Assembly (NCBI GenBank): GCA_047495785.1
Contig: JBLDXI010000009.1
Span: 3,720,001 to 3,784,000 of the forward strand
Reading direction: 5' to 3'
Length of the DNA stretch: 64,000 nt
Origin: Lepidodermella squamata
Taxonomy: Eukaryota > Gastrotricha
This document shows positions 44,100-56,381 of the stretch, piece after piece. A program made the position numbers and the translations under genes. The notes beneath the pieces were generated by a model, which saw only the letters and a program-made list of their open reading frames with translations, had not been told where the DNA came from and did no database searches. Position 1 is the first letter of the stretch. The number at the start of each line of letters is the position of its first letter.

Positions 44100-45528
44100 A
44101 TGCTGCCAGTTGGAAAATCTTACATTATTTTCATATGCTGCGTTTTTCTCAACTCTATCCGTATACTATTATTTGCAATATTGCATTGCAATACTTTTAA
44201 TAGATTGTTTATTGTAAGCGTTCTTAACACCGTGCATTGGAAGCTAAGCTTCCTTTTCGAAAAAACTGGCCTCATGTTCGACGTAGACGCTACTACTGTG
44301 GCAACTTGGCTATGTTGCCTAGGGTCCAGTATTCTTCTCAGCACTGCTGGAGTCATACCGCTGGCTCTTCTCAAGTTGAAAGAATACAACTTCGGCGTTA
44401 GTGTAAATGGTTAGTTTTGTGCATTAAATTTCGAATGGAATTTTATCGCTTTTATGCGCTTTTATTAACCCAGGAGGATATATCAAGACCAACAATCTAG
44501 TTGGTTTTGCCCTTGGCTGTCTTCTCGGCGAAGTCTTCCTTCATGCGTTGCCGGAGCATTGGACTCATGTCATCCCGCTGTTAGCCAGCAGCGACTCCGA
44601 TTATCACCGTGCTCATTTGATTTACGGTGTTCAATTCATCGCCGGAATCGTAGCTTTCTTCCTAATTGAGCAAATGGCACGTTTGACTCAGGCAAACGAA
44701 GATGCCCGTGCGGAAGCGGAGCGGGAAAAAGAGGAAGAATTTCATGTAAAGCTATTTGATCCATACTATTCTGGAAGATTTATTATGATTCCTTATAGTT
44801 GACTGGTAACCAGCAGAAAAATATCGTCGCAAGTTTCATTCACTCACTGAAGAATGTTCACATCAGCGGCGTGCTTAATCTCATCGCAAATTGCACTGAT
44901 AATTTTACTCATGGCCTTGCTATCGGAGTCAGCTATCTCTCCGGACTTCGAGTGAGTTACATTTGCGACAATGTCAATAACATTACGTTAACCCGGTTAA
45001 ATTAGGTTGGAATGATTACAACTTTCGGAATTTTGCTGCATGAAATCCCTCATGAAGTTGGCGATGTTGCAATTCTGTTGAAGTCGGGATTTTCTCTCAG
45101 CCAAGTATTCTTCGGACAAGTAATTTTTTATCATTAAAAGCCTGAAACAATAAATAATTTTCCTTGTGTTAAGCTTGTTACGGGCTCGTGTGGCATTTTC
45201 GGTGCCATGTTTAGCCTCATACTCCACACATGTGCAGGTAAGTGCTTTGGACGCGCATTTTTCGTAGTAATACTACGCGTTTATTTACTATACTGCGCCA
45301 GCTTCGTCATACTTGTCCGCTATACGCGCCTTCACAGCCGGTGGTTTTCTGTATGTGGCGCTCGTGTCGCTGCTTGCTGACCTGGTAAAGCGTTGCGAGT
45401 TGAGGTTAGAAAGCTTTTCGCGACCGGCGATTATCTGCCATGTAAATCTTTTACTTTTCAGCGACGTTCTCAGCGTAATTTTTGGCCTCGCTGTCATGGG
45501 AACTGTGACCATCGTGTGCGGTGACTGA
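44100..45528 (+). CDS. SLC39A13: ZIP-family zinc transporter, SLC39A13-like
   Basis: Moves zinc between secretory-pathway lumen and cytosol. join(44100..44409, 44474..44745, 44799..44951, 45006..45119, 45174..45237, 45302..45404, 45462..45528), 360 residues, close to human ZIP13 (364-371). The metal-binding helices are present: [11 protein letters not shown] (about 227-237) and HEIPHEVGD (257-265), the latter typical of the ZIP7/ZIP13 subgroup. [18 protein letters not shown] and a final hydrophobic helix follow. NFTHGL and the lack of a His-rich loop favour ZIP13 over ZIP7. The loop after helix 3 is short and highly charged ([14 protein letters not shown]). The first 58 residues before MFDVDA are hydrophobic and poorly conserved, so the start is uncertain. 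Confidence 0.88.
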
Positions 45529-46350
45529 AATGAAGCAATCTGGATAGCGCTGGATTATGCAATTTTTCTCCAATATTACCTTTGCTGATTTCCTATTACT
45601 GAAAGTCAATGTCTCGTAAGAAATGCGGTGAAACAAGGTGTATAAATGAAAATCATCATGACTGCTGTTAATCTTCATACTTCTCACCCCTTCAATTCTC
45701 GCCTCGAAATTTTACCGATCATCGATATTGCTCGTTTATTGTTTTCACCAACATCAAGCCTTTTTTTACACCAGAGACTCCAACTCAATTTTTACTGCGT
45801 GAGTGTGTTTATAATTTAGAGTTGCATGCCAATCCAAAGTTTATGATCAAATTCTTCGTTGAATCTTGTTGTGGCTCGGCCCTAAATCTCCTCCTTAAAA
45901 GTGAGGTACTTGGTACCGACTGAAAGTTGTGCTACAAGACTTGCTCCGTAGAAAATCATCGTGTGCATAATAATTGAGCAACTTTTGACTACATGTATTT
46001 ATTAGAAGTGCGTGGTGTACGACTACCTGCTTTTAGTATACCCCTCATTCCATCGTTTTTTTCTATCTCTTTGAATAAGACAAAGGAGAGTTGTGGCTAG
46101 AAAAAAATCACCTTTTTGAGAGAAAAATGACGTGCGTAGGCTGCTGCTTTCATCATCACGTGTATTTTTTCAACAAAACAAGGTCCAGAAATTAATTAAT
46201 AATATAAAAATATTTACAACTGCGTACTGCATAATTTGAAGCGAAAAGAAAAATAAAGAGCAAATTATTTATTGCAATAGACTCGTAACAATGAATTGTT
46301 TTTGTGTGATTAGAAAATTCTGATATGATTAATAATAATGAGGAGAAGAA
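45529..46350. other. intergenic, nothing recognised
   Basis: 0.8 kb between the ZIP gene and the PTB adaptor, both on +. Presumably contains the polyadenylation site of the former and the promoter of the latter. Nothing else recognised. Confidence 0.4.
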
Positions 46351-48979
46351 ATGAGCCAGCCGTACGCGCAAGCTTTTAGTAGTACCGATCAATTGATCGA
46401 CAATGTGTACCCGGTTACTTGTGTCGAAATAACGGATGCTGGGCAGTCAGTCGCCGGCGATGCTAGTGGCAACAACAGTGGCGGCGTCGCGTTGGAGACG
46501 AATGTTGCCAATTTGTACAGACTGCGCTTTCACGACCGGCTCAGCAACGGCCGCGGTGAGCCGGAAGACGCGGCCGTCATCCTAGAAAAAGCAACCCGGT
46601 TAGCTGGCTCGTCAGCTGAACACACTGTTGTCTTATGCACATGGCCAATAGAGTGAGTGCATTACTACCTATACTTATAGCACGTATAATCAGAATTTGA
46701 CCGCCGCCAGCCACTCTAATCAATCGTGAAATTGATGGAAATCTAATTCTAGATTAAAATTGACGAGAAATTGTAAATTATGGGTCTTACCAAGTTCAAA
46801 TTGCTTCTAATAAAAAATATTATTTGCGAAAATTCCTCCTTAAATTTCAAATATCGAAAATTTTCAACACTTGATAGTGGGCTATTTTTTCTAATTTTTA
46901 CCGAATTTTAAGGTGATTTATTTAGTTCTGAGGATTAATGATGAATTCTCGAAATTGTTGAAAATTCATTTTTGATTGAATTAGTTATTCATAATTTAGT
47001 TCCACCAAAAGTAGGACCCTGAAAATTCAGTGCAATTTGCCAAAATTTTGCCTACGGCTCTCTATTGCTTGGCGACGGTCGCATTTTCTATGAATATTGC
47101 ACGCTTTCACGTGCGTGTAAATGATTGTTTCATCTCGTGTAATTTAATTGTTGAATTTTGTGCTTTTTTTTTATCCAAAACAGGTACATTCGACGATACG
47201 GCTGCGAGACAAAGGTCAGTTGTTTGCATAGACGCATATCCCCTGTGTGTGTACGCTTGCGGTCGCGTAGCGCGTGACCACGCGAAATAAAGGCGTTATT
47301 TCCATGTACACGATCGCGCTAACGATATTTGAAGTAATAACAATTACATAAATAATTAGTCAACAAAAGATAGGTTATTGCGAGCCAAGCTGTGAAATTC
47401 GATAGAAAAATGACGGAATTATTCAATAATTTTAATTTATATGGGGGATCTAAGGTTCGTCAAAATCTGTGATTGAATGAAAAGATGGAAGGAAAAGAAA
47501 CGAGAAAGAAAGGAAGAACTGAAATACAGGAAAATTGGGGAAAGCTGTTCATCCAGCACATGTCTTCTTTCAACCTAAATTAAAAATGTGACTAAAACCA
47601 CCCGAAAAGTTTACAGCTTTGGACAGCTAAGACTGTAGTCATAATCGTAATCCTCAGCATTTACATCTTCGCTGTCTTCGGGCGGACCGACATCAGAAAA
47701 ATCGGGGGTCGTTCGCGATATAAGCAAAGTGATCGCTGAGTACCGAAACAGCAGTTCCATTCATTTCAATGGCTGTTCCAACCTTCGATGACCACATGCT
47801 AGTGCTGCTATCGTAATTTTGCAGGGTTTTGATCGATTTTCAACGAATGATTCAGAGCTACGGCATGAATGCATGGAAATTTGTACACCAACAGGGCCAA
47901 GTCACTTTGCTAGTCGGTTTGGCTTTGAGAAATCATACGGAATTGAGTGTTTCTTTGAATTTGTTCGAGGCTTTTGAATGGAGAATATTGAACGGCATGT
48001 TTTAATTCTATTGTCCCGGGAAGAGTGATGATATACGAGTAGAGGATATCACGGGCAATAGCGATGACAGGAGTTCGCGAGTCTAATTTTTCAAGTCTTA
48101 TAGGTATTTGGATTTCGGGATAAATGAGATATAGACGAAAAAAGTCTACCCCGTGAAATGTGTCTGGTACTCGGCACTCGGTATCATCGACATTTATAAA
48201 TGCTAAGGCCGGGCTAGGCTTTGTGGCTTGATATAGAGCGGGCCCGGACAAGGAAATACAACTTAAAATTTGGGATTTTACCCGCCGCTAATAATTTTCG
48301 GGATTCATACATTTCCATCAAAATCTCAAAATACTACACATTTCTAGATCGATATTGGTGTTGAAGTAATAACAATCTAGACGAAAACAGCAAAAGCGAG
48401 ATCCTCTCTGTTTTCGCCTAGGTCCGCGACTCATTATCCTTCACATTATCATTTTCTGTCAATATCGATTTTACTTCGTTATCAGGTGGGCAGCAATATA
48501 GCTCAACAATTGGAATGCTTAAGGTTGCCAACATTGGCTTCAGATCCCCTAAAATAGAGATTTTTCGACCGTAAGCATGTTTATTAAAGAGTGTCTGTTG
48601 TCTTTTTCAGAATATTTTCCTATTGGAGCTTGGTCGCCGGTGTGCTGGATTCCCTAACCGAGTTCTACGGTTCGACACGCGTCCTGCCAAAGCCTCGTCG
48701 CTCGAAAGTGACTTCGCCCTACTCGTCAAAAAAGTGCTGAAATTCATGGACCCATCCGCGAAGGCGCTCGCGAAGTCAACGAATCGCCAACTCGGCGGCG
48801 TGGCGGCGTTTTTCAAAAACAAATCTCCCATGGTGTCAAACGCGGTATCTTGTGATTACGCCGAACTGGCGCCGTACGAGCCGCCGAAAACTGGCCAGAA
48901 TGAAAAATCGAACGCATCGACAACATCCGACCCGGCGACGCATTACGCCAGGGTGGTTGTTAACCAAATAGATGGATAG
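46351..48979 (+). CDS. IRS/DOK-type PTB-domain adaptor
   Basis: join(46351..46652, 47184..47214, 48611..48979), 233 residues. The centre reads LYRLRFHDR, then CTWPIEYIRRYGCETK and FLLELGRRCAGFP, the signature of the IRS-type phosphotyrosine-binding fold (WPLxxLRRYG...F-FE-GRRC in DOK, FRS2 and IRS proteins). There is no PH domain before it, and MGxx myristoylation is absent, so it is neither a full DOK nor an obvious FRS2. Tyrosines near the end (DYAELAPYEPP, HYARV) could be docking sites. The second exon is only 31 nt; the last intron is 1.4 kb and contains a decayed antisense gene. The probable role is scaffolding below a receptor tyrosine kinase. Confidence 0.72.
47626..48275 (-). pseudogene. 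decayed unknown gene, antisense in PTB-gene intron
   Basis: On the minus strand a coding-like frame starts near 48275 (landmarks VDDTECRVPDTFHGVDFF, then IQIPIRLEKLDSRTPVIAI). It meets a TAG at about 47909, continues in the same frame (LALLVYKFPCIHAVALNHSL), shifts frame near 47840 (NYDSSTSMWSSKVGTAIEMN), shifts again at a C/T homopolymer near 47705, and ends in an acidic stretch (EDSEDVNAEDYDYDYS) with a stop near 47626. One stop plus two shifts in about 215 codons indicates a pseudogene unless the sequence has errors. I do not recognise the family. Confidence 0.5.
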
Positions 48980-50453
48980 AAGCAAGAAATTATCAAAAGC
49001 TAATCAATTTCGGTGAATTTCTGAAAAAATTCATAACGAATTTTATTTCACAATTTCTATTCAGTTTTATCACAATTCGACTTCCACAGATCGATGTAGT
49101 ATTTTCTAGCTGCTGAGCTTTTCGAGGCTATTTTTTTGTATTTTTCGACTCCCAAAACGCCTCTTCCACATTCAATTATATATTATAGCGACTGAATATA
49201 TTGGTGAATGAAAATTTCCGATTAATTTGCGCAAGAAACTGCTTTGAGTTCATTTTACATGTACCTCTGCAGCAATAATGACGTTGAAATTATATTTCTA
49301 AAATATTTGTGATTTTCTAAAAAATTAGTACTATATGCTGCATATATTGTATCTGCTTCATGTGTTGGGTGCCTTGTTTCGGGCGAAATCGCGCTCTTTT
49401 ACCTATTTCTATTCACATAAGCTTGCCTTGTTGCTTCCTTCGTCATGAAAAATTGCTGAAATTATGCAAGATGACCGCTGGCTGCTGGTTTTTACTGTCA
49501 TTTTTTGTATAAAAAGCGGGTAATCTTGACTGTTGTTTTGCTTGTCACAACTAATTGCGACTAGTTTCATAAAAATGATACCGGAATTTTATGTGTTATA
49601 TGGGCCATATATTTATATTATTGGATGAAAGACTGAATAAAATTGGAATTTTACAAGTCTGTAAAACTGGCGTGTCTTTTATTTCTCTGTAAAAATGTCC
49701 CATTAATTCATTAGGCCGAAAGAAAGAAAATTACGCGTAATTTGTTTCGAATTTTTGACGAGGCGAAAAATGGTTATTTGGATATTTGCATAATTGGTTA
49801 GTGTTCGCAATTGAAATTCCCGCAAGTCGTGCAATTTGTGGCTGCGCAAAAAAAATTATGCGTTCCCAGAATAGTGGAATAGAGCGCAGACGACAAAATC
49901 GGGGCGGTGTAATTCGACCTCTCCGCCAAACTCGTCAGACGTTGGCTTGTTTTCATATCGGGAACTTTTTCATTATAACGCCATTCATTTCAAACAGGAA
50001 ATATTTTCGTTAAACGAAGCGTGAAAAGCGCGAAAGGTTAAGTTTAACAGCAATTAGCAGATTATAGGTATTAGGCAATGTGAGGGCGTTTATATCGAAA
50101 AAATCTACGACATGGCCTCCATAGCACGTCCACTCTGCCAAGGTCCTTATTTCCTGTTCGATTTCACACTTCGCTTAAATAGATTTCTTTTTTTTACAAT
50201 TCGTAATGAACATTTTAGTTCGGAAAAGGTAGCTGCCACGGCATTTTTATGAGGTGAGACTTACTCTTGCGGAACAGAAATTCATCGCCAATGTTGAGTC
50301 ACGCGGTGATTAAATTGCTATCGAACTAGAGCGAGTAAATTTCAGATCCTGACACTTCCTCATGAGTGATTTTTCTCCGATGTTAATGGCTGTCGTATTT
50401 TTATTTTGAGAAAGATGCTTAATCATTAAAATTGCCCATATTCTACCGAAATT
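48980..50453. other. intergenic, nothing recognised
   Basis: 1.5 kb between the PTB adaptor and the first calcium sensor. AT-rich; no coding region, repeat or RNA gene recognised. Confidence 0.4.
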
Positions 50454-51242
50454 ATGGGCAAGAACTCTTCGAAGCCATTAGGCAAGGAGGATGTCGAACA
50501 GCTGATGAAGAGTACTCACTTCACACCTCAAGATATTTTCCAATGGTACTCGCTTTTCATCGTAAGTTTTGGAGCCATCCTCCATAAAGTCTCTTTATTT
50601 GTGTTTTTTTCCTCTATTTTTAGAAAGACTGCCCTACTGGGAAATTGCGGAAAGATCAATTTCTAGCAATTTACGAAGGTTTATACCCGGAAAGCGATGC
50701 AAAACTGCTCAGCAATCACGTGTTCCGAGCCATGGACAAAGATAACGACCGATCGATCGATTTTGTGGTAATAACAGCCGAAAAATTAAGAATAATTTCA
50801 ATAACTCAATTTTCGCCTCAGGAATTTATAACTTCGCTGAATGTCATTATGAATGGAAATGCTGAGGAGAAGCTAAATTTCGCCTTTACGGTAGTCGATA
50901 GCGATCACTCTGGACAAATCGAAAAGAGCGAACTCTACTCGATAGTCGAGGTTTTTTTGCTTGCGTCTTTTTTCGGGAATTCCCATGGAAATTGCGGTTT
51001 TTTAGGCTCTTCTCGCTATGCCTTCTCAAAGGCCGATGGCAACTAAAAGCCCGACAATTATCACAAATCGTATTTTCGCATCACTCGATGCTAACAATGA
51101 CGGCAGTATTTCAAGAGGTTTGCGGACTTTTCATTAAATAGAACGCGAAATAATCGATAATTTTCTTCCAGCCGAGTTCGTGAAAGCCTGCTTACAAGAT
51201 CAAGAACTGTGCGATTTCCTCACATCTTTTTACATTGGATAA
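50454..51242 (+). CDS. neuronal calcium sensor family protein 1
   Basis: join(50454..50561, 50624..50767, 50822..50950, 51006..51117, 51172..51242), 187 residues, the usual length for recoverin/NCS proteins. MGKNSSK is an N-myristoylation start. FIKDCPTGKL carries the CPxG that disables EF-hand 1 in this family. EF-hand 2 is DKDNDRSIDFVE (74-85, Arg in place of the usual Gly at loop position 6), EF-hand 3 DSDHSGQIEKSE (110-121), EF-hand 4 DANNDGSISRAE (155-166). It would link calcium signals to membranes in neurons or secretory cells. It is too diverged for me to assign it to NCS-1, hippocalcin or recoverin. Confidence 0.9.
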
Positions 51243-52146
51243 CTTTTTTGTCCAAACTGAAAAATCCAGGTATTTGTATAATTACTACAGTATGTTTCTT
51301 CGGTGAATAATTCCCTCGCTTTCTTTTTTGTTTCCACTGCTTCGTTCTCACAAGTTCGTTTTTTTACGTGAACTCGATTCGAAACGCGACGCACTCTGAT
51401 GAATAATATTCAAGAATTTTATTTGTAAATAGCTATAACATTTTACTTTCATTTTTTATCGTCAAATTACTTCGTTGAAAATTATTGTAAATAAGTACGC
51501 TTTGGCCGTGATTATTTTTTGTTGCAATGATGAATAATCAAGGTGAAGGCGGATGTATTATTTTTTGGTTGATTGGAGGCAATAAAAAACCGAGAAACTG
51601 GATACCCCTGGGTTTTGTATCTCTCCGTTGCAGTATCAATGTTCCGAATCGGTATTTTTTCCCAGCATGATGGACTGTTCAGCTTTCAGCTTTCAGCTGA
51701 ATACAGGCTGAGCCTAACGTTAATGCCGAACATCTCTGAAGTTGGCTGAGTGAAAAGGAAACTGGGTCCTTATAATTGCCTTAATACTGTTGAAATTGTC
51801 TGCGAATTATCTCGGCCTACATTCCAAATAAAGCTCGATTACTTGGTTACTCATCTACAAGTTCTCGCTACAAAAGGTAGCTAACCAGTATGTCGATCTA
51901 ATTAATTACTTTACACGATGAATGGCTAGAAGCAGCTTTATGACAATGCCGCCTTATACTGCCCACTAACACGTTAATTCAGCCTTATAGTCGGTCTACA
52001 TGAGCTCTGATGAAGAATATAGCTCACCCGAGAATTAACACTTGAACAAATAATATTTCTCTACATTTTTGTATTGCGAGATGCGCTCACGTTCAAGATA
52101 TATTTAATGTCTACTTTCTAATTTCTGGTCTTAGAATTGAAAAATA
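51243..52146. other. spacer between calcium-sensor genes
   Basis: 0.9 kb. Includes the 3' region of the first sensor and the promoter of the second; nothing else recognised. Confidence 0.4.
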
Positions 52147-52961
52147 ATGGGTAACTTGCTGTCATGCTTCAAAGGTTCCGAGGTCAAAACCAGCGAAATG
52201 GAGGATTTGAAGTCAAAAGAGCAGTTATCCCGGGGTGATCTAATGGCAATTTATAACCTTCTCAGAGTAAGAAATTTGAAGAATTTTTCCGAATTCAATT
52301 CCCCGTTTTGAACTACAGGGTGATGGTCAAGATGGAAAGATGAGCAAAGACCAACTTGCAAATGCCCTCGACGGGGTTCTTAATCCTAACAGCAAAGCCA
52401 AAAAGAAAATGCATCCCCTGCTTCAAGCGTTGGATCGAAATAATGATGGCGAAATCGACTTCAGCGTAAAATTAAAATTTAATAATTCAATACCTATACT
52501 CGATTTTGCTTGAAAACAGGAATTCATAGCTGGACTGAATCTGCTATTCAAAGGTTCCCTGGAGGAGAAAATAACCTTTGCGTATAAAGTTTACGCTGCT
52601 GATAAGGCTGAAACTGCCCGAAAAGCCGCCTTGGCTAAAGCTGTCGAAGTATTTTGTTTAGTAATTTCCACTAAAATAAGACGCATGTCCCAATCACTTT
52701 TCTAGAACATTGTAACCACTCCAACGAAAACTCAACCCGCGCCGGTGGAGAAGTCGAAAGCCTCCGAGATTTCTAGCCGCATTTTGTCGCCGTTAGACGT
52801 CAATGGCGACGGTAAAATCGATGAAGGTAAAAGCCTAGGCATTTAATCAATTATTGCCACACAAGTCCTTATATTTTCTTTGTAAACTCACAGCCGATTT
52901 CGTCCAAGCGTGTCTCAAAGATACAGAACTGTGCAACATAATAAACACTTTCAAGTTATGA
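52147..52961 (+). CDS. neuronal calcium sensor family protein 2, EF-hand 3 lost
   Basis: join(52147..52266, 52319..52465, 52520..52648, 52706..52826, 52894..52961), 194 residues. MGNLLSCFKG suggests myristoylation with a nearby palmitoylatable Cys. The five-exon plan and the 129-nt third exon match the upstream paralogue. EF-hand 2 (DRNNDGEIDFSE) and EF-hand 4 (DVNGDGKIDEAD) are canonical. At the EF-hand 3 position the sequence is KVYAADKAETARKAALAKAV, with no calcium-binding pattern but helical. EF-hand 1 has Asp and Gly residues but an irregular loop. The ending LKDTELCNIINTF parallels LQDQELCDFLTSF of the neighbour. A tandem duplicate that has lost one calcium site. Confidence 0.85.
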
Positions 52962-53323
52962 AAAATGCTGCGAGTTCAAATTATTTTTTATTCAATTAAT
53001 TTCCCGTTGAAAATAGAAAATAATTTTTTTTACGTAATTGTTACAAGCTATGGACAAGAAAAATGTGATGAAATCTGCACAGAAATTTTTCAAAAAATAA
53101 AATACAGGTGATAATCTGAATAAACTGGCATCTAAACAATCACGAGATCAAAGAGCAAAAGAAAATTTTTCAATCAGCAATAATTTTTTGTTATAATTCA
53201 AACTCCTATGGTAATAACAAGTTTTCTATCAATATTTTTTTACCGAGGATTTTCACGTGAAAGATTGCTTGGCGTTATAAAACAGAGAACAGTCTGAATT
53301 TGATTTGTTTTCACCGGGATTTT

Positions 53324-54035
53324 TCAATACAGCGGCAACCCTCTGGTGTGGATGCCGAAAGGCGACGGAACGTGGCGCAGGTCAGGCGTGTTTCGCCTGT
53401 AACCGAACTGGCCGTTGTAGCCGATAACAGGTTGCGCGGAAATCATGGGCGTGTGATGAGCAGCGATATTTTCCATAGAGTGTCCTATTATATCAATAAA
53501 TAAAATTATGAAAAAATGAGAATCGAGGCTACAAACCTATTCCATTTTGATTACGACTCGAGAAATATCGGTACAAGTATCCGTTTTTGTGGAAACGCTC
53601 CTGTGGAATGCCGTTAATAGCGTGACCTCCTTCAGCCTATAAATCAAAATATATTCGAAATTATTAAAAAAAATCTGGCTTCTAAAATCTCACCTGGCCT
53701 GTTCTTTTAAGAACCCTGTTCACGCATGGCTGGTAGAAATAGTTCTTGCAGTGCCGGTCTACCTGTGAATTGTACGGAAAAATCACCGCGCCCAATTTCG
53801 GATTAGTGCCGAAAAAGTCATTTTGCATCGTGCTGACGGCGACCGAATCGAGGACAAAACTTTTCTCGCGCTCGAACTGCGCGTGGTGGTCGGGCGTTGG
53901 TGGTGCTCGGTACAGTTTATTGATGCGCGACGATCGCGTCGATCGCGGCGATGACTTGGATCGATTTTCGATCTCAGGCAGAGTTACCTGCTTCTTTTCC
54001 GCGCCCTTTTTACGAGAAGAATTAGCCGATCTCAT
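53324..54035 (-). CDS. unrecognised conserved-looking protein with Arg/Pro/Gly-rich C-terminus
   Basis: complement(join(53324..53484, 53537..53636, 53694..54035)), 200 residues. The basic, Ser-rich N-terminus (MRSANSSRKKGAEKKQ) leads to LYRAPPTPDHH, FFGTNPKLGAVIFPYNS, NGIPQERFHKNGYLYRYF and the C-terminal PVIGYNGQFGYRRNTPDLRH followed by VPSPFG. The frequent short motifs with Gly, Pro, Tyr and Arg and no hydrophobic core resemble microtubule-inner or sperm-axoneme proteins; this is an impression, not a family match. The splice phases are consistent and the start ATG is preceded by a plausible leader. Confidence 0.7.
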
Positions 54036-54738
54036 TGCTAAATATAAAAAATCTCATTACATTGTCGGAAGAATTTTCAGCCATGTTTGCCGGACTATTT
54101 CCCAGAAAATACCTAGCAATAAAATCGAATTAAAAATGCATGATAAAAAATGTCGCCAGGCTATAAAATCAGTATCCGCGTTCGGAAAAAAAACGTTTTC
54201 AAGAGCGTGTATGTTTTTTGGATTTTATCGGTGTAGGAAAAATTGACTATAGATGTGTGTCAACCCTGGTCGCACGCATCGAGAAAAAAATCGTCGTCGC
54301 CGCTAAGCAACCTTACGTCGACCGGTCTCGAAATTTTGTATAAATAATTGACGATAGCGAAGAAACGATTCATGTCAAAAGATTGTGATGATCAAAGCGA
54401 AAAACAAATAGCCATGAAAATATAGGTATAGATTTTTTTCCCTACTACTACATTGAGCCTGTAGAATGGAACACGGCATTATCGAAACGTTTTTTTATAT
54501 CGAAATACGCACCTGTTGAATAGCGAAAAAAATGAAAAGCCAATTTTACATGAACGGCTTTAATGGCTCTTATACGGCCTTTCCTTCCTCTGAAAAAACT
54601 CGCATGGACTCAAAAAATTGCATTTTTTATTCTTTCCTTTTTTTGATTGATTGATTGATTGCGCCGTAAGAACAGTCGAAAAACAAGAAAAATAGAGGAG
54701 TAAAGAGTCACTGAAATAATTTCGGGCGCCAGTAATTA

Positions 54739-55626
54739 TCAGCAAATCGCCATACAACCGGGGTTAGCGTGGGCATTATTGTTTTCCTGCAACAATTCTT
54801 CAACGAGCTTTTCGCGTTCAAAATACACCAAAAAATTAGCAGCCTGAAAAAATTCAAAAATTAATGAGAAAATCATTTTTTAATTTAATTTTATTACCTC
54901 TTTCGACCCTAATTTTGCGGCTTCCTTTAGCAGCTTCAACGCTTCTTTTTCACGAGCCGATCGCGGCATCAAAAGTTTCGACTCGGCCGCGTTGATAGTG
55001 AGGTAAGCCAGGTTGAACAGCGCATCCGGGTGCTGCCCGGCTAAGCGATATCGCCGAATAGCTTCCGCCGGATTATTAAGGTGGAACTGATGCAAAACTC
55101 CCAGGTTGTAATTGGCCTTCGACGAGCCGAAAGCATCGGCGGAAATCGTTAGATGGCGCAGGGCTAGGTCGTGATTGTTCTGCTTTAAGGCGGCTAGCCC
55201 TAACGCGTCATGCATAGAAGCCATCGAAGGCTTAACTGGTGTTTCGTTGTTATTTTTAGGTTTTTCGTTCATTGTCGAGGATTTATGTATGAAAGGCAGG
55301 TTTTCCAGGTTAAATCTGATACTACGAGCTGATTTTATCTGAGGTAAGGAAAGACTGCGATTATAATTGGAAGGCGGTTCGATTTGGCGAAACGGTTGAT
55401 TTTGGTCGATACAGAGGCATTCCATTAAGGCAGGTTGTGGTTTTTGATGTTGATTGCCGCATATTTCTGCGCCTTCGATGCCGTCATTGTCACTACTGAG
55501 AGATGGCGAATCTTGCTGGGTGATGGTTGAAACTCGGCTGCAGGGCGGCAATGAATTCACCGCCTGCGTCCGAAATGTCTTCAGCACGCTTTGAAACAGC
55601 TTCCACATCTCAAATGTATATAACAA
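54739..55626 (-). CDS. Sel1/TPR-repeat protein, possibly DELE1-like
   Basis: complement(join(54739..54843, 54898..55626)), 277 residues; an internal ATG six codons in (55608) gives MWKLFQSVLKTFRTQAV, a plausible mitochondrial presequence. A low-complexity Ser/Pro/Asn linker spans about residues 30-140. The C-terminal half has Sel1/TPR-like helices: DALGLAALKQNNHDLALRHL, SSKANYNLGVLH, AEAIRRYRLAGQHPDALFNL, EALKLLKEAAKLGS. The presequence, long linker and Sel1 repeats recall DELE1, the mitochondrial stress-relay protein, but this one is shorter. Alternative: any small Sel1-like protein. Confidence 0.65.
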
Positions 55627-55742
55627 AAACGGATCTATAAAACAGAAAAATATATCAATTAATCAACTCATTGTAATTTTAAATCAAATAAATAGGGATA
55701 ATTGATTATTCAATCGATGTATGGAATTAAGATGGAATTTTT

Positions 55743-56381
55743 TTAGGAAGCTTGCATAAACGGCTTAAGAACCGGTCGCTTCTCTAGCAATTGCATTTCA
55801 TGAAGCATTTGAGCTACGGCGAAGCGCATTTTATGAAAAGACTTCATGTCAAGTTGAATTGCGTAATTTTGGCCGTCACTCAGCGTTAAATGTAGCACAA
55901 CCACGGGCGATAGCAATTTCGGCTGTTCAGGCGAAGAAATCGCAATATCAACTCGCCAATTGATCGCAACAATTGTCGGCAGCGCTGGGCTTAACGAATA
56001 GATTTTCTCGATTTTCGCACGTGATTTCGCGTTTGAAAACGCATCGACTAGAACGGCAACATGCTCGCCCTGCAGGCCTAAATCTTCGAGATCTCGCTTG
56101 AACAACTCGTTTTTGAACACAACCCTCGGCTGTCGAACAGCCATCAGGTACATTTGATGCAAACCGGCTAAAATTTCAGCCACTGTCGACTTTTCAATGT
56201 CTTCATTCGCGATACGCGCCAAAATCTTCGCCGGATCAGCTCCGGTGTAGAAATCTTTCACCAACGCAACCAATTTCGGCGTTTCCAAACTTTGCAAATG
56301 CTTTTTCAACGCTTTTAGTTCATTCGGCGCTTTCAGGCCGAAAAACGGTAATCGATCCAAATCAACAGCGTGGGTACCCAT
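55743..56381 (-). CDS. COMM-domain protein (COMMD family)
   Basis: Single exon, 212 residues. The N-terminal two-thirds is helical. The C-terminal part (INWRVDIAISSPEQP, VVVLHLTLSDGQNYAIQLD, FHKMRFAVAQML) has the Trp-x-Val-Asp opening, beta strands and final helix of the COMM domain. COMMD proteins form the ten-subunit ring of the Commander endosomal recycling complex. The paralogue number cannot be assigned by eye. Confidence 0.75.
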   Translation of the reverse strand: MGTHAVDLDRLPFFGLKAPNELKALKKHLQSLETPKLVALVKDFYTGADPAKILARIANEDIEKSTVAEILAGLHQMYLMAVRQPRVVFKNELFKRDLEDLGLQGEHVAVLVDAFSNAKSRAKIEKIYSLSPALPTIVAINWRVDIAISSPEQPKLLSPVVVLHLTLSDGQNYAIQLDMKSFHKMRFAVAQMLHEMQLLEKRPVLKPFMQAS

